From Hyaloscypha bicolor E (Eukaryota; Ascomycota; Leotiomycetes; Helotiales; Hyaloscyphaceae), in contig NW_020194685.1 in assembly GCF_002865645.1 (NCBI RefSeq), forward strand, positions 1,823,363 through 1,887,362: a stretch of DNA of 64,000 bases, read 5' to 3'. How positions within the stretch are numbered: the first letter of the stretch is position 1; the number at the start of each line of letters is the position of its first letter. This document shows, piece by piece, positions 12,501-24,234 of the stretch. The notes beneath the pieces are model-generated. The model had not been told where the DNA came from, ran no database searches, and saw only the letters and a program-made list of their open reading frames with translations. Made by a program: the position numbers and the translations under genes.

Positions 12501-14469
12501 GGTCAACTCTGGAGCAACACCTTTGAGAGATTCGTCCAATTCCCTGATACTTTGCCTGAACGCTGAGTTCACCTGAAGTAATCGCCTGCCCATTTGTGGC
12601 CATTGAGCGCCCTGGCCTGTAAAGATATAGACAACCTTTGGGACACTTCCAGTCAATTCAACAGGTGTTGTTTCCAGATTCGATAAATTATTTGTCAACG
12701 CGAATGCTCGATATGGCAGATGCTCTCGTCTGCTTGCCAAGGTGTGCGACAGGTCTTGCAGCCTGACTGGAATATCGTTAATGTAGCGTTGGTGGTTTGA
12801 AATGCTGCTGTCGACGGACTCTTTGCTTTTAGCAGAAAATAAAAGCAAGTGGTATTGCTCATCACTAGAAGGAGTGATCTCCTCGTCCAAACTACCATGA
12901 CCGCTGTCAAGCTCATGTTCCACCCACCCATCAATAATAACCTGGCTGTAAGTGAGAAGGTGGCTCGCAAAACCCTCAGGCTGACTTACATGAGCGTTGG
13001 CACCACCAATACCAAATGAATTGACACTGACTCTAGCTGCACGATCGGTGGGCCATGGTTCAGCATCAACCGGCACTCGCAACTTGGCTTGCTCGAAGGG
13101 TACTATTACCAAAAGTCAGTATCGTGGCATGACATTGAGAGACGGGCATACTTTTGGGGTTTGGTTGGTTGAAGAAGATATTTGGCGGAATCGTTCGGTT
13201 TTCTAAAGCCAGCACTGCTTTAATGACACTAGAAATGCCAGCTGCTCCTTCGGAATGACCGACATTGGGCTTGACCTGATGATAATGAGCTTGAGCACAG
13301 GGTAATTTGCAGCCTTCGAGGACTCAGCTTACCGATGTAATTAATACTCCTTTCTCGCCAAAAACGCTAGCTACAGCAGCTGTCTCTAGTGGATCGCCGA
13401 CTTGCGTACCTGTCCCATGACATTCCACAAAGCCAGTCTGGGAAAAGTCCGAGATACCGGCGACGGCGTATGCGCGACGAATGAGGGCTTCCTGCGCCTT
13501 GGGACTTGGAGTCATGACACCTGGGGTTCTTCCATCACAGTTTGTCGCCGTGGCACGAATTACAGCACGGATTGGATCGCCTGCTGCAATGGCATCGCTC
13601 AACTTCTTGATATAAATCATGTTGATCGCTTCACCTCGAGCATAACCATCTGCGCCTGCGTCGAATGTTTTGCAAGTTCCCGTGGGTGAAACGATTCCTT
13701 GATCAGAGAAAGCAAGTGTCATACTAGGAGAAAAGATAAGACTACTGCCAGCGATCAAAGCGGAAGAACAGTCGCCCAGCCGAATAGCATCGCATGCGAG
13801 GTGCAGCGCTGATAGGGACGAAGAGCACGCAGTCTTCACGGTTAAACTGCGTTCATGTTAGCAAAGAGCTTTGTAACAGGAAACGTGCAAGTACCTTGGA
13901 CCATGAAGATCATATTCGAACGACAGACGATTCGCAAGGAAAGCATCCTCATATCCCGTGACTCGGTAGGATCCCGAGTGTTGAGTCTCTTTTGAGTTAA
14001 TATCCCTCCAGTCCTCGCCTAGGACCCCAACAAAACAGCCAATATCAGTACCTCGCCAGTTCGTTGCACCAGCATTCTCCATACACTCCCACGCAACTTC
14101 CAGCAACTGTCTCTGTTGTGGATCCAGCCGTTCCAGTTCCTTTTTGGGGAACGAAAAGAATGACATATCAAGTTGTTTGATTTGGACATGATCAAGGAAG
14201 TATCCCAATGGTTGCTGAACTGTACCACGAGTAGCAGTTTCGGACTCGTCATTGTAAAATCCGTCAATGTTGTATCGGTCGGCAGGAACTGGGCAAAGTC
14301 CACTCTTTTTGTTGACCAACATGTCCCAGAAATCTTTGCTATTTCGTACCCCGCCGGGCAGTCGCATTGCCATGCCCACGATGGCAATTGGCTCGAAGGT
14401 GGAGACATCAGGCTTCTCCGATGAGTAAGGCTCCATAGTTGGAGAGATGGAAGGGTCAAAATCACCCAT
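6544..14469 (-). CDS. Highly reducing type I polyketide synthase, two frameshifts
   Basis: Iterative cytosolic synthase that builds a reduced, alpha-methylated polyketide from malonyl-CoA, SAM and NADPH. Domains in order: KS (active-site C199 in KTACSSS, H335 in ECHGTGT, later NVGHSEG), AT (S640 in GHSSGE), DH ([10 protein letters not shown] near residue 945 and MIDQCFQ), C-methyltransferase (LEIGAGTGG near 1375), ER ([14 protein letters not shown] near 1890), KR (GGLGGLG near 2098, [12 protein letters not shown] near 2240) and ACP (GVDSL near 2425). There is no release domain. Ten GT-AG introns were placed: 13847-13894, 13276-13332, 13103-13151, 12942-12989, 12438-12487, 11936-11987, 8756-8809, 8420-8470, 8301-8344 and 7907-7959. 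Two frameshifts remain, near 11727-11731 (AT/DH linker) and 9936-9940 (methyltransferase). Allowing one missing base at each gives exactly 2473 aa, normal for the family. The ATG at 14469 has a good context and precedes the KS by a normal leader. It is divergent from the P450. The frameshifts may be real decay or consensus errors. Confidence 0.93.
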
Positions 14470-15435
14470 GCTGAAGATTGTATAGATAAAGTGACTAGGG
14501 GTAGTCCAAATGTCGGAATGAGAGGATGAGTAGTATACTACTCAAAAGAATCTGGGGCAGAGTGTAGAACGTGGGGAAGGAAATCGAGCCTGGTTGAAAG
14601 GTACAAGCGATTGGAGCGGATAAGAACAAAGTCAGTCTTCAAAGAGAATTCTGATATTTTACTGATTGGCAGCGGCTACGCTGAGATCTTGAGAAGCGAT
14701 ATCTCACTTAGAATGGCCTCGCAGCAGTGAAAACGGCAAAACTGGGCTGGGGGCTGAGGCTCATTAGCCATCAACGTCCGTGGAATCATGTCAGAACTCG
14801 CGAAAGGCGCAGAAGCTGTGATCCATCGCGCGATACAGCGTTTGCTGCCTCCCAGCTCAATTTCCAGAATAGTATCATGTTGTACCGGGTAAGGTTCGCG
14901 GCACAGGCGCCGCATGGTGGGCCTGGTTGGCCCATCTTGGGTCTCATTTTCATGATGAAAGCTGAGAGGAAGTGGAGATAGAAACCGCAGTGCCTAGACG
15001 CTTGGGTGCTTACTGTAGAAGGTGCTTAGAAGCTTCTTACTGTGGGGTAATCGGAATTACGTGCAAGCCCCGATTGGAAGGTGGTCTTACTTTGCAACAG
15101 GAAAACCCCTGTCTTGGAGGGATTTGATCGGATATGGATACAAAAACAGTGTGCCCCTTCCAATCCCTGCAACATCCCCGTTTTGCTCGCGTAGCATTCC
15201 TAAAACATGGGTGTACGCCCAAAGGGGAAATGACAGGAGGCCAACTCTGATTAGAATGCATAAGCACCCTCTCTGGGTAAACCCTAGAACGGGTGCTTAT
15301 GCAATTGAGAATTGGATCTCCCTCTAGCCCCCTTCCCCCGTATAGAGTAAGCTAATTTATACGATTTTATCGTAAAGTAAGATTTTCTTTTTCGGCTATT
15401 TTTTAGCCCGTAGCATATGCACAAAAGGTGGACAA
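14470..15435. other. PKS upstream region
   Basis: This is the proximal half of the divergent promoter region between the PKS (-) and the P450 (+). Short ORFs are present but none is recognisable. A 12-bp inverted repeat (GCATAAGCACCC at 15258-15269 with GGGTGCTTATGC at 15291-15302, 21-base loop) could form a hairpin. No regulator site could be assigned from sequence alone. Confidence 0.4.
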
Positions 15436-15893
15436 GACGTACGAAGATCACGGCATAAAGTGACGGGATTACAGGGCATTTGTGCTTTACAGCACTTCAG
15501 TGTCTTTTTTTTTTAGCGCACTTGGGCACTAAATTACCCTATAATTCTAGGCCAATGCCCTAAAAGCACGCTAGAAAGCGGGAGCCAGGGGTACCCTACC
15601 TTTTTAGGGCTACTCCCCTGTACTTACAAGGAACATCTCGCTAAAGAGCCCTATAGTAACTACCTATTTAGCGTCCAAGTGCTATGGTTGCTCTGCCAGC
15701 AGCGCTATTTACCCCTAAGGACATCTCATACCTTGCGAATGTCTCACAACGCCTCTTGAGATCTGCTTAGGGCATATGGCCTGGAGCCATAGGGCCTTAC
15801 AGCGGGCTCAAGCCACTAAATTGTGTCCTGAGGGGTGCCAAGGGTCCAAATGCCCTGTAGTCCCGTCACTTTATGCCGTGATCTTCGTACGTC
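15436..15893. mobile_element. MITE-like foldback element with 47-bp TIRs
   Basis: The two ends are inverted copies of each other over 47 bp with one mismatch (15436-15482 and 15847-15893, beginning GACGTACGAAGATCACGG). The 458-bp unit has no coding capacity. A TA flanks the CGAAG start of each arm, which would suit a Tc1/mariner-type target, but the outer GACG/CGTC also pairs, so the exact ends are unsure. It sits in the PKS/P450 divergent promoter. Confidence 0.8.
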
Positions 15894-16714
15894 CCTCTGT
15901 CCCTTACTTGTAATCGCTTAGGAAGTATATCCTCAAGGATACACGTGCGCTTCCTGCACTTAAGGTATACGTGTATATACGCTCCTGTGAGGCGCCGAAG
16001 GTGCCGAACGGGGTGCCCCTAGCCTATTAAGGTCCTAATATTAGTAGAGAAATAAGCTTTAGAACTCCCAGAACTAGCGCTCTGTCTAGTTTGGTTTAAC
16101 GAAAATTTCGTATTCGAAGCTTGAAAGCAGAAATTAGGTTCCCACGACAGATCGCAGGCTCTGATTGACTGGATCTAGAGAAACTTCGTAAAATACAAGT
16201 ACTCACAATGTTGGGGGCCCCCCTGCGCCTCAGCCCTTTCTGACTCAGTCCAGTACCCAACTGTCTGGCAAAGGCACTGCAAGTATTACGAGATCCAGAA
16301 CACCGCAGAGAATATCTCATAATACTTGGGCAGACTAAGGTACCAAAAGCCGTCAATCCTTCAAAGGTCAAGCTAACATCCGTAGATCTAGGAAGGAGCT
16401 GAATCCTAGCAAACCGCCAGCCATCCAACCCCGGAATGCTTATTCGTAGAAGAGAAGCAGGCATGGTGGCAAGTGAGCCACTATGGGCACTAAAATATTG
16501 GATATCTGATTTGCCAATGTGATCTAGTGATGGTTTTTTTTCAGAATAGGCCTGGGATTGAAAGACTTCGCAGGAATGTGAAACAAGTGAGGTACCTGTT
16601 GGGGCTTTCATACCATCTCGAAACCGAGGGCTTTCTATCGTCTATGTGTATTGCTTCCATCTTGCAGCTCCTGGATCTCTCTTCACAATCCAAGTAATTA
16701 AATATTCAGTCAAT
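15894..16714. other. P450 upstream region
   Basis: This is the non-coding half of the divergent promoter next to the P450. An ATG-initiated minus-strand ORF (16096-16611, 171 codons) is present, but its sequence shows no domain, signal or family resemblance. I regard it as chance. Confidence 0.35.
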
Positions 16715-18287
16715 ATGGGTGCTGCTACATTCTATCTGAGCTTTCTGGATGCGTGGGATTGGGGCTTGTTCCTCCTCAAAACCATCGTCCCCGGGCTCCT
16801 GTTGATTCCGATCGCATATGTAAGTGAAAACAGCATCACAGAGAAGAACCTTGAGTTCGAAACCTGACATTTATTCAAGATATCGTTAATCTGCCTATAT
16901 CGCATCTACTTTCACCCTCTGTCGAAATACCCTGGACCCATTCTGGCTAAAGTCACCAACCTGTACGCGGGATATCACGCTTGGCGGGGAGATGTGCATA
17001 CTGATATCTTGAAATGCCACGAGAGATATGGTCTGATTTCCACATATATCCGAACCACTCAAGCTCTACTAAGTCAATCGCAGGCAAGGTCATTCGATAC
17101 TCACCCGAACGTCTTCTTTTCAACACTGCAGAGAGTGTCTCCGGTATGTTGCTTGTCGTTCCACATCCGCAACTCAGCTGATCCTCTGCAGATATATATT
17201 CTCACCGCAGTAATGTCTTAAAGTCCAAGGTGTATCACGCCCTATCCGCGCAAGCTCCAAATTCCCTGACTCTTCGGGACAAAGCCCTCCATGGCAAGAG
17301 GAGGAGGGTGATCAGCCAGGCATTTTCCGAGAACACACTGCGATCATTCGAACCAAAGGTCATTGAGAAAATCCATCAGCTGAGTGATACCATGGTGGAA
17401 GTTCCGCAGGAGACGGACAAATCTTCGCGGGAATGGAGTGACTCAAAGGACATGGGCCATTGTTGTGAGTAATAAATTCTGTCTGCCGATACTGATTGCG
17501 CGATTGACCCTTGACAGTTGACCATCTTACCTTCGATATTATGACGGATGTACTGTTCAGTGCTCGCTTTAATACAATCGGCGACCTAAAGTACCGTTAT
17601 GCTATGACAGCAATTGAAGAGTCGAACGTTCGACTCGGTGTTCTTGTCCAAGCTCCAGAGCTTCGCCGCAGGAAACTCCAACCACTTCTCTTTCCACAGG
17701 CATTGAAGGCACGATACATGTTCGCCATGTTCATTCGAAAGGTTTTGGGTGAAAGACTGAAGCCATCCAAGGAAGATCGCAAAGATGTCTTCTCCTTTGT
17801 GCAACAAGCAAAGGACCCTGACACTGGCAACAGCTTGGATATCACCGAGCTCAGTACCGAAACTGCGACATTGATCATAGCTGGTAAAACTTCCTAAACG
17901 ACATTCTTGATTTTGAGCGATGGATTTCCGATCTGACATTTCTGTAGGTTCCGACACTACTTCAACTTCGATGGCAGCAACACTTCATTATCTTTCCTTC
18001 TCTCCACTAGCCTACAGGAAAGCTGCAGAAGAGGTCAGGAGGTGCTTCACCAATCTTGAAGAGATACGCATGGGCCCTCTGCTCAATTCCTGCACAGGCT
18101 CGGCAAAAATACCTGAGGTATCGATAAGGAATCGATAGTTACTGGTATTAATAAGGTATTAGTAAGTATCGATACGTATCGATTCCTTATCGATTCCTAT
18201 ACCGCTTTCTACCCCGCACCCTCTAATTTTTCACTCTCTCCATTCTCACATCTTTTATTCTCATTCTATTTGGATTATACACTCAAA

Positions 18288-20416
18288 ATGTCTTCTTCGC
18301 ATAAGCTAGACTCTTTCTCTCTAGCTTCTGCTTTTGTAGATCTAGAACTAGAAGCCCCTTCCAGCCGAAAATTGAGGGCCCCGGTCTGGAAGCATATACG
18401 TAATCCCACTAAGAAGGAGAACCAAGCCCACTTCTATTATATCCATTATAATAAGGAAACGAGAAAGCCATATCATACTTCTCTTTCAGAGAATATAAAG
18501 AAGCATATATAAGGTTTTTACAAGATCCTTATTAAGATGGCTATTAGTAAGAACCAAATAATAGTTAATTTGCAATTAAGGCAATATTACCACTAATCTA
18601 CTAGAACGAGCAAGCAAGAGAAGCTTAATACTAAGATCCTGGAAGCTCACCTCAATATCTCGGTTATTCTTAAAGCTCTAATTACTCTCATTATTATATA
18701 GAATCTGTCCTATACTCTTATTAAATGGCCAGAGTTCCATATGCTTTGCCAAGCACTTAATCAAGCTATTAAAGGCAAGATTATAACTTCGTATTTAGGA
18801 ATTACTAGCTCCGTTAAAGGCGCTTGGAAAGGGTACTAGGATACTATATAATAAGTAGTCCAGGCTATATTCTCACTTATTTATATCTCTCTAGATATCT
18901 GGACCTCTCTAAATTAATTACTTTTACTTATAATCTATAGCCATTTTACTATATATAATAGAAAGTAATAAAAGGCCCTTCTCGCTTTAAAGCAGGTCCT
19001 TAGCTATAGCTCAGAAGCTCAAATATTAATTCTTTAGCCAGTTCTTTAAGATTATAGTATTACTTATAAGCTTAGAGCTATTATATATAATAATGCCTTA
19101 ATAAATAATATCCTTTATTAATTAGTTCAAAAGAAGCTAAAGAATAAGCTAAGCTTAAACTAGGAGGCAGATTACTAGTATATTTACTATCTGGGCCATA
19201 TTATTAATCTAGTTATATAAGCCTTCTTATTTACAAATTAGGTTAGCTTGGAGAATCTTGATTTATATAATAAGCAGGAGTAGTATACTAGAGTTTTTAA
19301 TATAATAGAGGTAATAAAGGCCCAGTTTAGGCTAATAGAACCCCTTGACCAAGTATATAATATTATGGTTTATATTTATAGGTTAGCTAGAAGAATAGAG
19401 GAGTTTCATATACTTACGAAAAGGCTAATTCTAATAAATAATTATATGAGGTAAAATAGCTAGTATAAGATACTTTATATATTACTTGATTTAAGGCTAG
19501 TAGTAGAAAGGTATTATTAAAACCATAAGGAGAAGCTTAAGGAGGATATCTTAACTTCTAAAGATTAGAAAAAGCTTTATATAATTAAGGATTTTCTTAT
19601 ATCCTTTATATAAGCTATTCTTGTAGCTAAGGGCTCAACTTCCCTTAATTCTACTTTCTTTATAATAAATATCTTAATTAAATACCTCTAATAAGAGAAT
19701 ATAAGTTATTTTTTCCTTTTATATAATCTTATATAACTATACTAATTCTAATAGGCTAAATATCAGAAAAGTAAGGATCTAGAGGGAAGAGACTTCCTTT
19801 ATTAAATCGAGGTAATATATAAGGTTCTGGATAATTATTATATAAGAACTAATATATTTCTAGTTTATACTACTATATTAATCTTAAATTCTCATAATTA
19901 TATAAGATATATTAAGATATACTAGCTAAAGAAATAGTTAAAGCTAGTCTTAGCTAAGGTTAAAAAGCTCTGGGAGAAATATTAGGAAAGGCCTATTACT
20001 ATACCTATACTACTAGCTTTTTGGTATAAAGGCTCGTCTTACGAGATACTAGAACTAGATATATATAATTATATTACCTTATCTCTTAGAATAGAAGCTC
20101 GTCCTATAAGTTAAGACGAGTTTAAAGACTATAACTTACTAGAATTATATAATCCTAGTAAATAGGGGGCCCTTATATAGTAGTATTAGGATATATAGAG
20201 GTAATACTAGCTAAGGCTTTCTCTTATAGCTATTAATATTCTCTTTATTTTACTAATAAGTAATGAGCCAGAGAGAGTATTTTCAGGAAAACATTATATA
20301 GTAAGCTGGGATAGGGCATAAATAGAGGCAGAGATAATTGAGATACGAGAGTACTTAAAGTACTAGAAAAGAAGTAGGATTCTAAATACTTTCCTTAAGA
20401 CTAAGAGAGGAATCTG
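18288..20416 (+). pseudogene. hAT transposase relic of hAT-1
   Basis: The frame opens with ATG at 18288 and stays open to about 18512. The N-terminus (VWKHIRNPTKKENQAHFYYI) is consistent with a BED-type DNA-binding finger that has lost residues. Downstream it is broken by many TAG/TAA codons at positions where Gln or Trp codons are expected. The C-terminal part near 20262-20416 (NEPERVFSG, then SWDRA, then EIREYLKY) matches the hAT dimerisation domain. The protein is non-functional; the pattern of stops points to RIP. Confidence 0.8.
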
Positions 20417-21411
20417 AGAATAAAGGGAAATTCTATACTTTTCATATAATATTTTAGGACTAGATTAGAATTTCTTCTCTTAGTTTTTAGATATTATATA
20501 AAAGTAATTGCAATTATAAGTAAAATTAAAAGAGGGTAAATATATTAAGAGCTTAATATAGTCTATTAAATATTATATAAAAGCCAGGTAATTATATAAT
20601 ATAAAGAGAGTAAGTAGCCCTATCTAGAACTTATAAACTTGCTAGCTAGGATAAGCTCCAGGCTTTAAAACCCGTCTATTTTATATAATTTTAGGAGATT
20701 TAGGCTTTTCTCTAGAACCTCCCTTTTCTCTATTATTATTAATATCTCGTATAATATATTAGGTCATATAACTATAACGAATATAATTACCATATACCCT
20801 ATATTATTCTTTATTAGAAATCCTTAAATACTCTATAAATATACCTTAACCCTTATTATAAGTAGTATAAGAAGTCTGGATATTAACTTTGCTACTATAT
20901 TACTTAGTACAGATTATGTAAACTCAGGAAAAATAACTTATACTTGCTAGGTTAAGATTATATTAATAACCTCAGGGAGAAGTAGGGTATTAAAGGTACC
21001 AAGAGTATAGGAACCCTTAATTGCAATATCTAAGGGTTCTGGATTATTAATATTAAAGGTATGCTTCTGCTAAGGGCTACCATTAATAACTGAGGACTAG
21101 AGCTTATTTCCTCCTATACGAAGGAAGTACTGAGCCTCAGTATTATGAGAGGGGTCCATACGAGTCCAGATAACGAGATCTTATTAAGCTTGGGCTGCTA
21201 TTATATATATATATATATATATATATGAAGTAGTATATATAAAGTATTATATATAAGGTGTATATATAGAGTATATAAGGGGAGAGAGAGAGTATATATG
21301 TATATAAGGAAGTTGGAGGGAGGGCTAAGAGCTAAGAGCCTATTATATAGATATCTAGGGCTAAAAATGACTCAAATGGGAGCCTGAATAATTCCGATTA
21401 AGCTATGAATC

Positions 21412-21655
21412 AAGCTGTGAATCATATAGTTATTTGGTATAGTTCAGATAATGCGGGGAAAATAATTGGCTAGAGCCTTAGAAATAGGGCTACAAAGCTG
21501 TGAATCATATAGTTATTTACTATAGTTCAGATAATAGAATTAAAATAATTAGCTAGGGTATTAGAATTAGTTATATTAAGCTGTGAATTATATAATTATT
21601 TAGTAAATCAGATAGTGGGGTCAAAATAATTATATAGGGCCTTAGAAATAGGGCA
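21412..21655 (+). repeat. Three tandem ~83-bp units in the hAT-1 3' end
   Basis: Units starting AAGCTGTGAAT at about 21412, 21494 and 21578 share the body CATATAGTTATTT and a tail AAAATAATT. Spacing is 82 and 84 bp. Subterminal repeats in hAT elements commonly serve as transposase binding sites; that role is inferred here. Confidence 0.75.
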
Positions 21656-22572
21656 AATACTGACTAAGTATCGATACCTTACGATTCTGGCATCGATTCC
21701 TATCGATACCGGAAATTAGGGAATTTTTGCCGAGCCTGTTCCTGCACCTATCTACGCGCTTGTATTGATGAGGCTCTTCGTATGTCACCCCCAGGAGGTG
21801 GCCCACTCTGGCGTGAGGTATATAAAGGCGGCGCTTTGATCAATGGCATGCACATTCAAGAAGGAGTTGATGTCGCCGTAGGAATTCACAGCATCCACCA
21901 CAACCCAGAATACTTCCCTGAGCCATACAGATACAATCCTGATCGATGGCTGAAGACAATCAATGGCACCGAAGAGTTAAAAAAGATGCGTAGTGCTTAT
22001 ATGCCGTTTGGCTTAGGACCGAGAAGTTGTGTAGGAAAGCCACTTGCACTCGTTGAGCTCATGCTTACAATGGCGACATTTCTGTGGCAATTCGATTTCC
22101 GTGCCAGCAACAGAGATGAGGTTGCATGGGCTGATGGAACGATGGCTGCTGAGCAGTTTCACTTGAAGGATCATGTCACTGGACAGAAAGATGGGCCTTT
22201 GATTGAGTTCCGATTGAGAGATTTGAGTGGCAATTGGGAGTAAACATGATAGTGAATTCAACTGAATTGCACGTCGGATGGTTATACATCAAATAACCAT
22301 GAAATAGAAGAGAATGACAAGAAAACTGGCTGAGAATTTGCTTGATTCTCACTTTATTTGCCTTTGTGCACCATAGAAGAACCTTCCTGAATCTGAATGA
22401 TTGTTGTTTGGATTTTGAATAGTATTTCTCCACTCTCCTGTGCGGCCAAGTTGGCAGCTTTGCAGGAGAAACGAGTCTCACAACGGAGGTTACTTTCATT
22501 TCGTACATACAATTCTTTTTTAAACATTGTCTTCAGCTGTTGGCAACTTTCAATCTCATCTCTAAAATGCCG

Positions 22573-23466
22573 TCAAGACTGAAGTATCTTCGCTACCTCC
22601 GAGAAGGATATATCATCTAAATCAATAAAGCTCTTCACAGACTCCAGGCCACGAACACGCTCAGTTTCAATTTCACTCTCCCATTGTTCCTCGTCCTTTG
22701 AAATCACAGAAGCCACTCGCTCGCCTCCCTTTTCACATTGCGGTTCTTCTGTAGTTCGAGCCCCCGTTGTTCTTTCTCCACTCTTCTTATTGACATCCGA
22801 TCGGGCAAAATGTCCCTTGGATGGCAAAAGCCCGGAAGCCCTCAACAGCCGTTCAGGTGGAACAGTAAACCTCCCCTTCTTACAAACATACTTGCTTACC
22901 GCAGTCGCAATAACCCCACTGCTTCCCTTTCGCTCAAACCAGCTGATAATGTACAGCCATTTTCGATCCCATGCCAAGACCTTACTGCTCACTGCATACG
23001 AATCATATGGTCTCAGCGGCCGGCGAAAAGAGCAGTACACACTTCCAAGTGTGAAACTCATCCGTCCTGTGTGCCCTTCGGAGGCAAGTTCGCGACTGAT
23101 GACTGAGAAGCCGCCGAAATACACGCGTGTCATGAGAACGAGTCGCGAGATGTCGAGATCGCTAAAGTATGTGCTGTTGCTTTTGTGCCAGTTGAAATCG
23201 GCCTCGAGCATTGGGGATTGGGTTGTTATTGTTACAGTGCCAAAGAGGAGCTTAGTTGCCGCTGGTGTCGACTGAGGTTTTACATCTGAGGATGTGACTG
23301 GAGAGGCATTTGAATATGGCTTGCCGGGGTGATGGCGGAGAAAATGGTAGAGTGCTCTGAGATGCCATGATAGCGGAATACTCTTGAGATTCATGAGGAC
23401 AAAGATGATTAGGCAGGACCGCCAGTTCAAAAAGTGGGAGAGCCAAGTGAAGAGTGACTCAATCAT
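22573..23466 (-). CDS. THEM6-like thioesterase-fold membrane protein
   Basis: Intronless 297-aa ORF. The N-terminus has a hydrophobic segment (FTWLSHFL to IIFVLMNLK) followed by LSWHLRALYHFL, then EADFNWHKSNSTYFSDLDIS and GSVYCSFRRPLRPYDSY, the pattern of the fungal THEM6 / hot-dog 'thioesterase-like' family, often labelled capsule-biosynthesis-like in databases. The biochemical role of the family is not settled; acyl-thioester binding or hydrolysis at a membrane is the best guess. The C-terminal 70 residues are charged and low complexity. The ATG at 23466 is chosen because it directly precedes the anchor; the frame is open to 23679 upstream. It lies between the P450 and the YCII gene, so it may have a tailoring or self-protection role, but that is inference. 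No lesion was seen. Confidence 0.75.
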   Translation of the reverse strand: MIESLFTWLSHFLNWRSCLIIFVLMNLKSIPLSWHLRALYHFLRHHPGKPYSNASPVTSSDVKPQSTPAATKLLFGTVTITTQSPMLEADFNWHKSNSTYFSDLDISRLVLMTRVYFGGFSVISRELASEGHTGRMSFTLGSVYCSFRRPLRPYDSYAVSSKVLAWDRKWLYIISWFERKGSSGVIATAVSKYVCKKGRFTVPPERLLRASGLLPSKGHFARSDVNKKSGERTTGARTTEEPQCEKGGERVASVISKDEEQWESEIETERVRGLESVKSFIDLDDISFSEVAKILQS

Positions 23467-23609
23467 GATGCTGGAGTGGATATGAAAAAACGAGTACAAT
23501 GTATTGATTCCAAGTTCAGAGCATACAAAATTCGTTTTTTCTTTCTTCCAGCAAAGCAGCAAAGCAGCAAAAAGTCCACTCAAATTCTCTCCTGCCATCT
23601 GGCGCCCAA

Positions 23610-24234
23610 TCACTTGCCCTCGTTGCCAATTCGGAAGAGTGTGCGAAAAGGGATGAATTGCGTCTTCTCCAAATCCCAAATTCCTTCCTTGACGTAAGGA
23701 TCACTTCCAATGGTCTTCATGAAACCACTCCAACTCTCCTCGTTCACAACCATGGCCGATCCCTTGAAAGGGCGTTCCGAAATTGGCTTATCGACATGTT
23801 CCTTGAACAAGGGTCCTAATTCCCACGTCAGCCAAGCCAAGAGATGTGATTGGCGAGCTCGCGAACCAGCCCACGAGACGTAGCCTTCGTTGTGAAGTTT
23901 TACGAAGTTTGGGGAGTGTTGGGGGCGGATTTGAACTCGGCGTGCTAACTGTGAGAAGCGTAAGCTTGGTGGCTACTGATGGCTAGAGCTTTGGGAGTCT
24001 CACCACATTCGGTTTGTCAGGCAGCACGACGAGTCGTTCGGCAAGCTGATGGGATGAAGTCAATGTAGATCGAGTGATTAGCGTGACTCTTACAGAGCTC
24101 TGAGCAGAACTTTGTAAGGCTGATTTCGTGGCAATCTGATACATGCTGAGTGTGAAGAAAGTTACTGCGAGGGTGGAGAATCCGTGTACTGGTTTAGCGG
24201 CCTTTGAAACGGATGATGCAAGGTCTAAATACAT
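23610..24234 (-). CDS. YCII-domain protein
   Basis: Two exons with one intron (23949-24003, GTGAGA...CACAG), giving 189 aa from the ATG at 24234 or 159 aa from the ATG at 24144. The C-terminal 130 residues fit the YCII / dimeric alpha-beta barrel family: VVLPDKPNVLARRVQIRPQH, then SERPFKGSAMVVNEES, then DPYVKEGIWDLEKTQFIPF. Such proteins are small, usually cytosolic, and occur in several fungal metabolite clusters, where some related alpha-beta barrels act as dehydratases or cyclases; no catalytic residue can be assigned here. The extra N-terminal 50-60 residues (Ser/Thr/Ala-rich) are either a targeting peptide or untranslated sequence. The stop lies 143 bp before the start of the THEM6-like gene on the same strand. 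Confidence 0.7.

Larger units (their letters stand above)
18095..21738 (+). mobile_element. hAT transposon hAT-1, inserted in the P450
   Basis: The element is bounded by perfect 16-bp terminal inverted repeats, CAGGCTCGGCAAAAAT at 18095 and its complement ending at 21738. An 8-bp target duplication TTCCTGCA lies at 18087-18094 and 21739-21746. Length is 3644 bp. CA...TG ends, an 8-bp duplication and a transposase relic ending in a hAT dimerisation region identify the hAT superfamily. Near the left end are several ATCGAT-containing short inverted repeats. Near the right end are an (AT)n tract (about 21201-21226) and three tandem units of about 83 bp (21412-21655). The interior is AT-rich and full of TAG/TAA stops, as expected after RIP. 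Confidence 0.95.
16715..22243 (+). pseudogene. Cytochrome P450 monooxygenase, split by a hAT transposon
   Basis: Microsomal P450 likely to oxidise the polyketide. Coding parts are 16715-18094 and 21747-22243, with introns 16820-16879, 17031-17083, 17144-17191, 17465-17517 and 17884-17947. Leaving out the transposon plus one 8-bp duplication gives exactly 533 codons (532 aa), a normal length. Visible features: an N-terminal hydrophobic anchor, the hinge HPLSKYPGP, I-helix AGSDTT, K-helix EALR (just after the insertion), YNPDRW, and the heme loop FGLGPRSCVG with C462. The element interrupts the coding sequence 8-10 residues before the ExxR motif, so the current allele cannot make a functional enzyme. 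No other lesion was found. It is divergent from the PKS and convergent with the THEM6-like gene, 329 bp away. Confidence 0.9.

Noticed and set aside
16096..16611. 171-codon minus-strand ORF in the PKS/P450 spacer
   Set aside because: It has an ATG but no family resemblance, signal or domain, and it lies in promoter DNA next to a MITE; probably chance.
23467..23679. N-terminal extension of the THEM6-like ORF
   Set aside because: It is open but lies upstream of the typical membrane-anchor start and overlaps the end of the YCII gene on the same strand.
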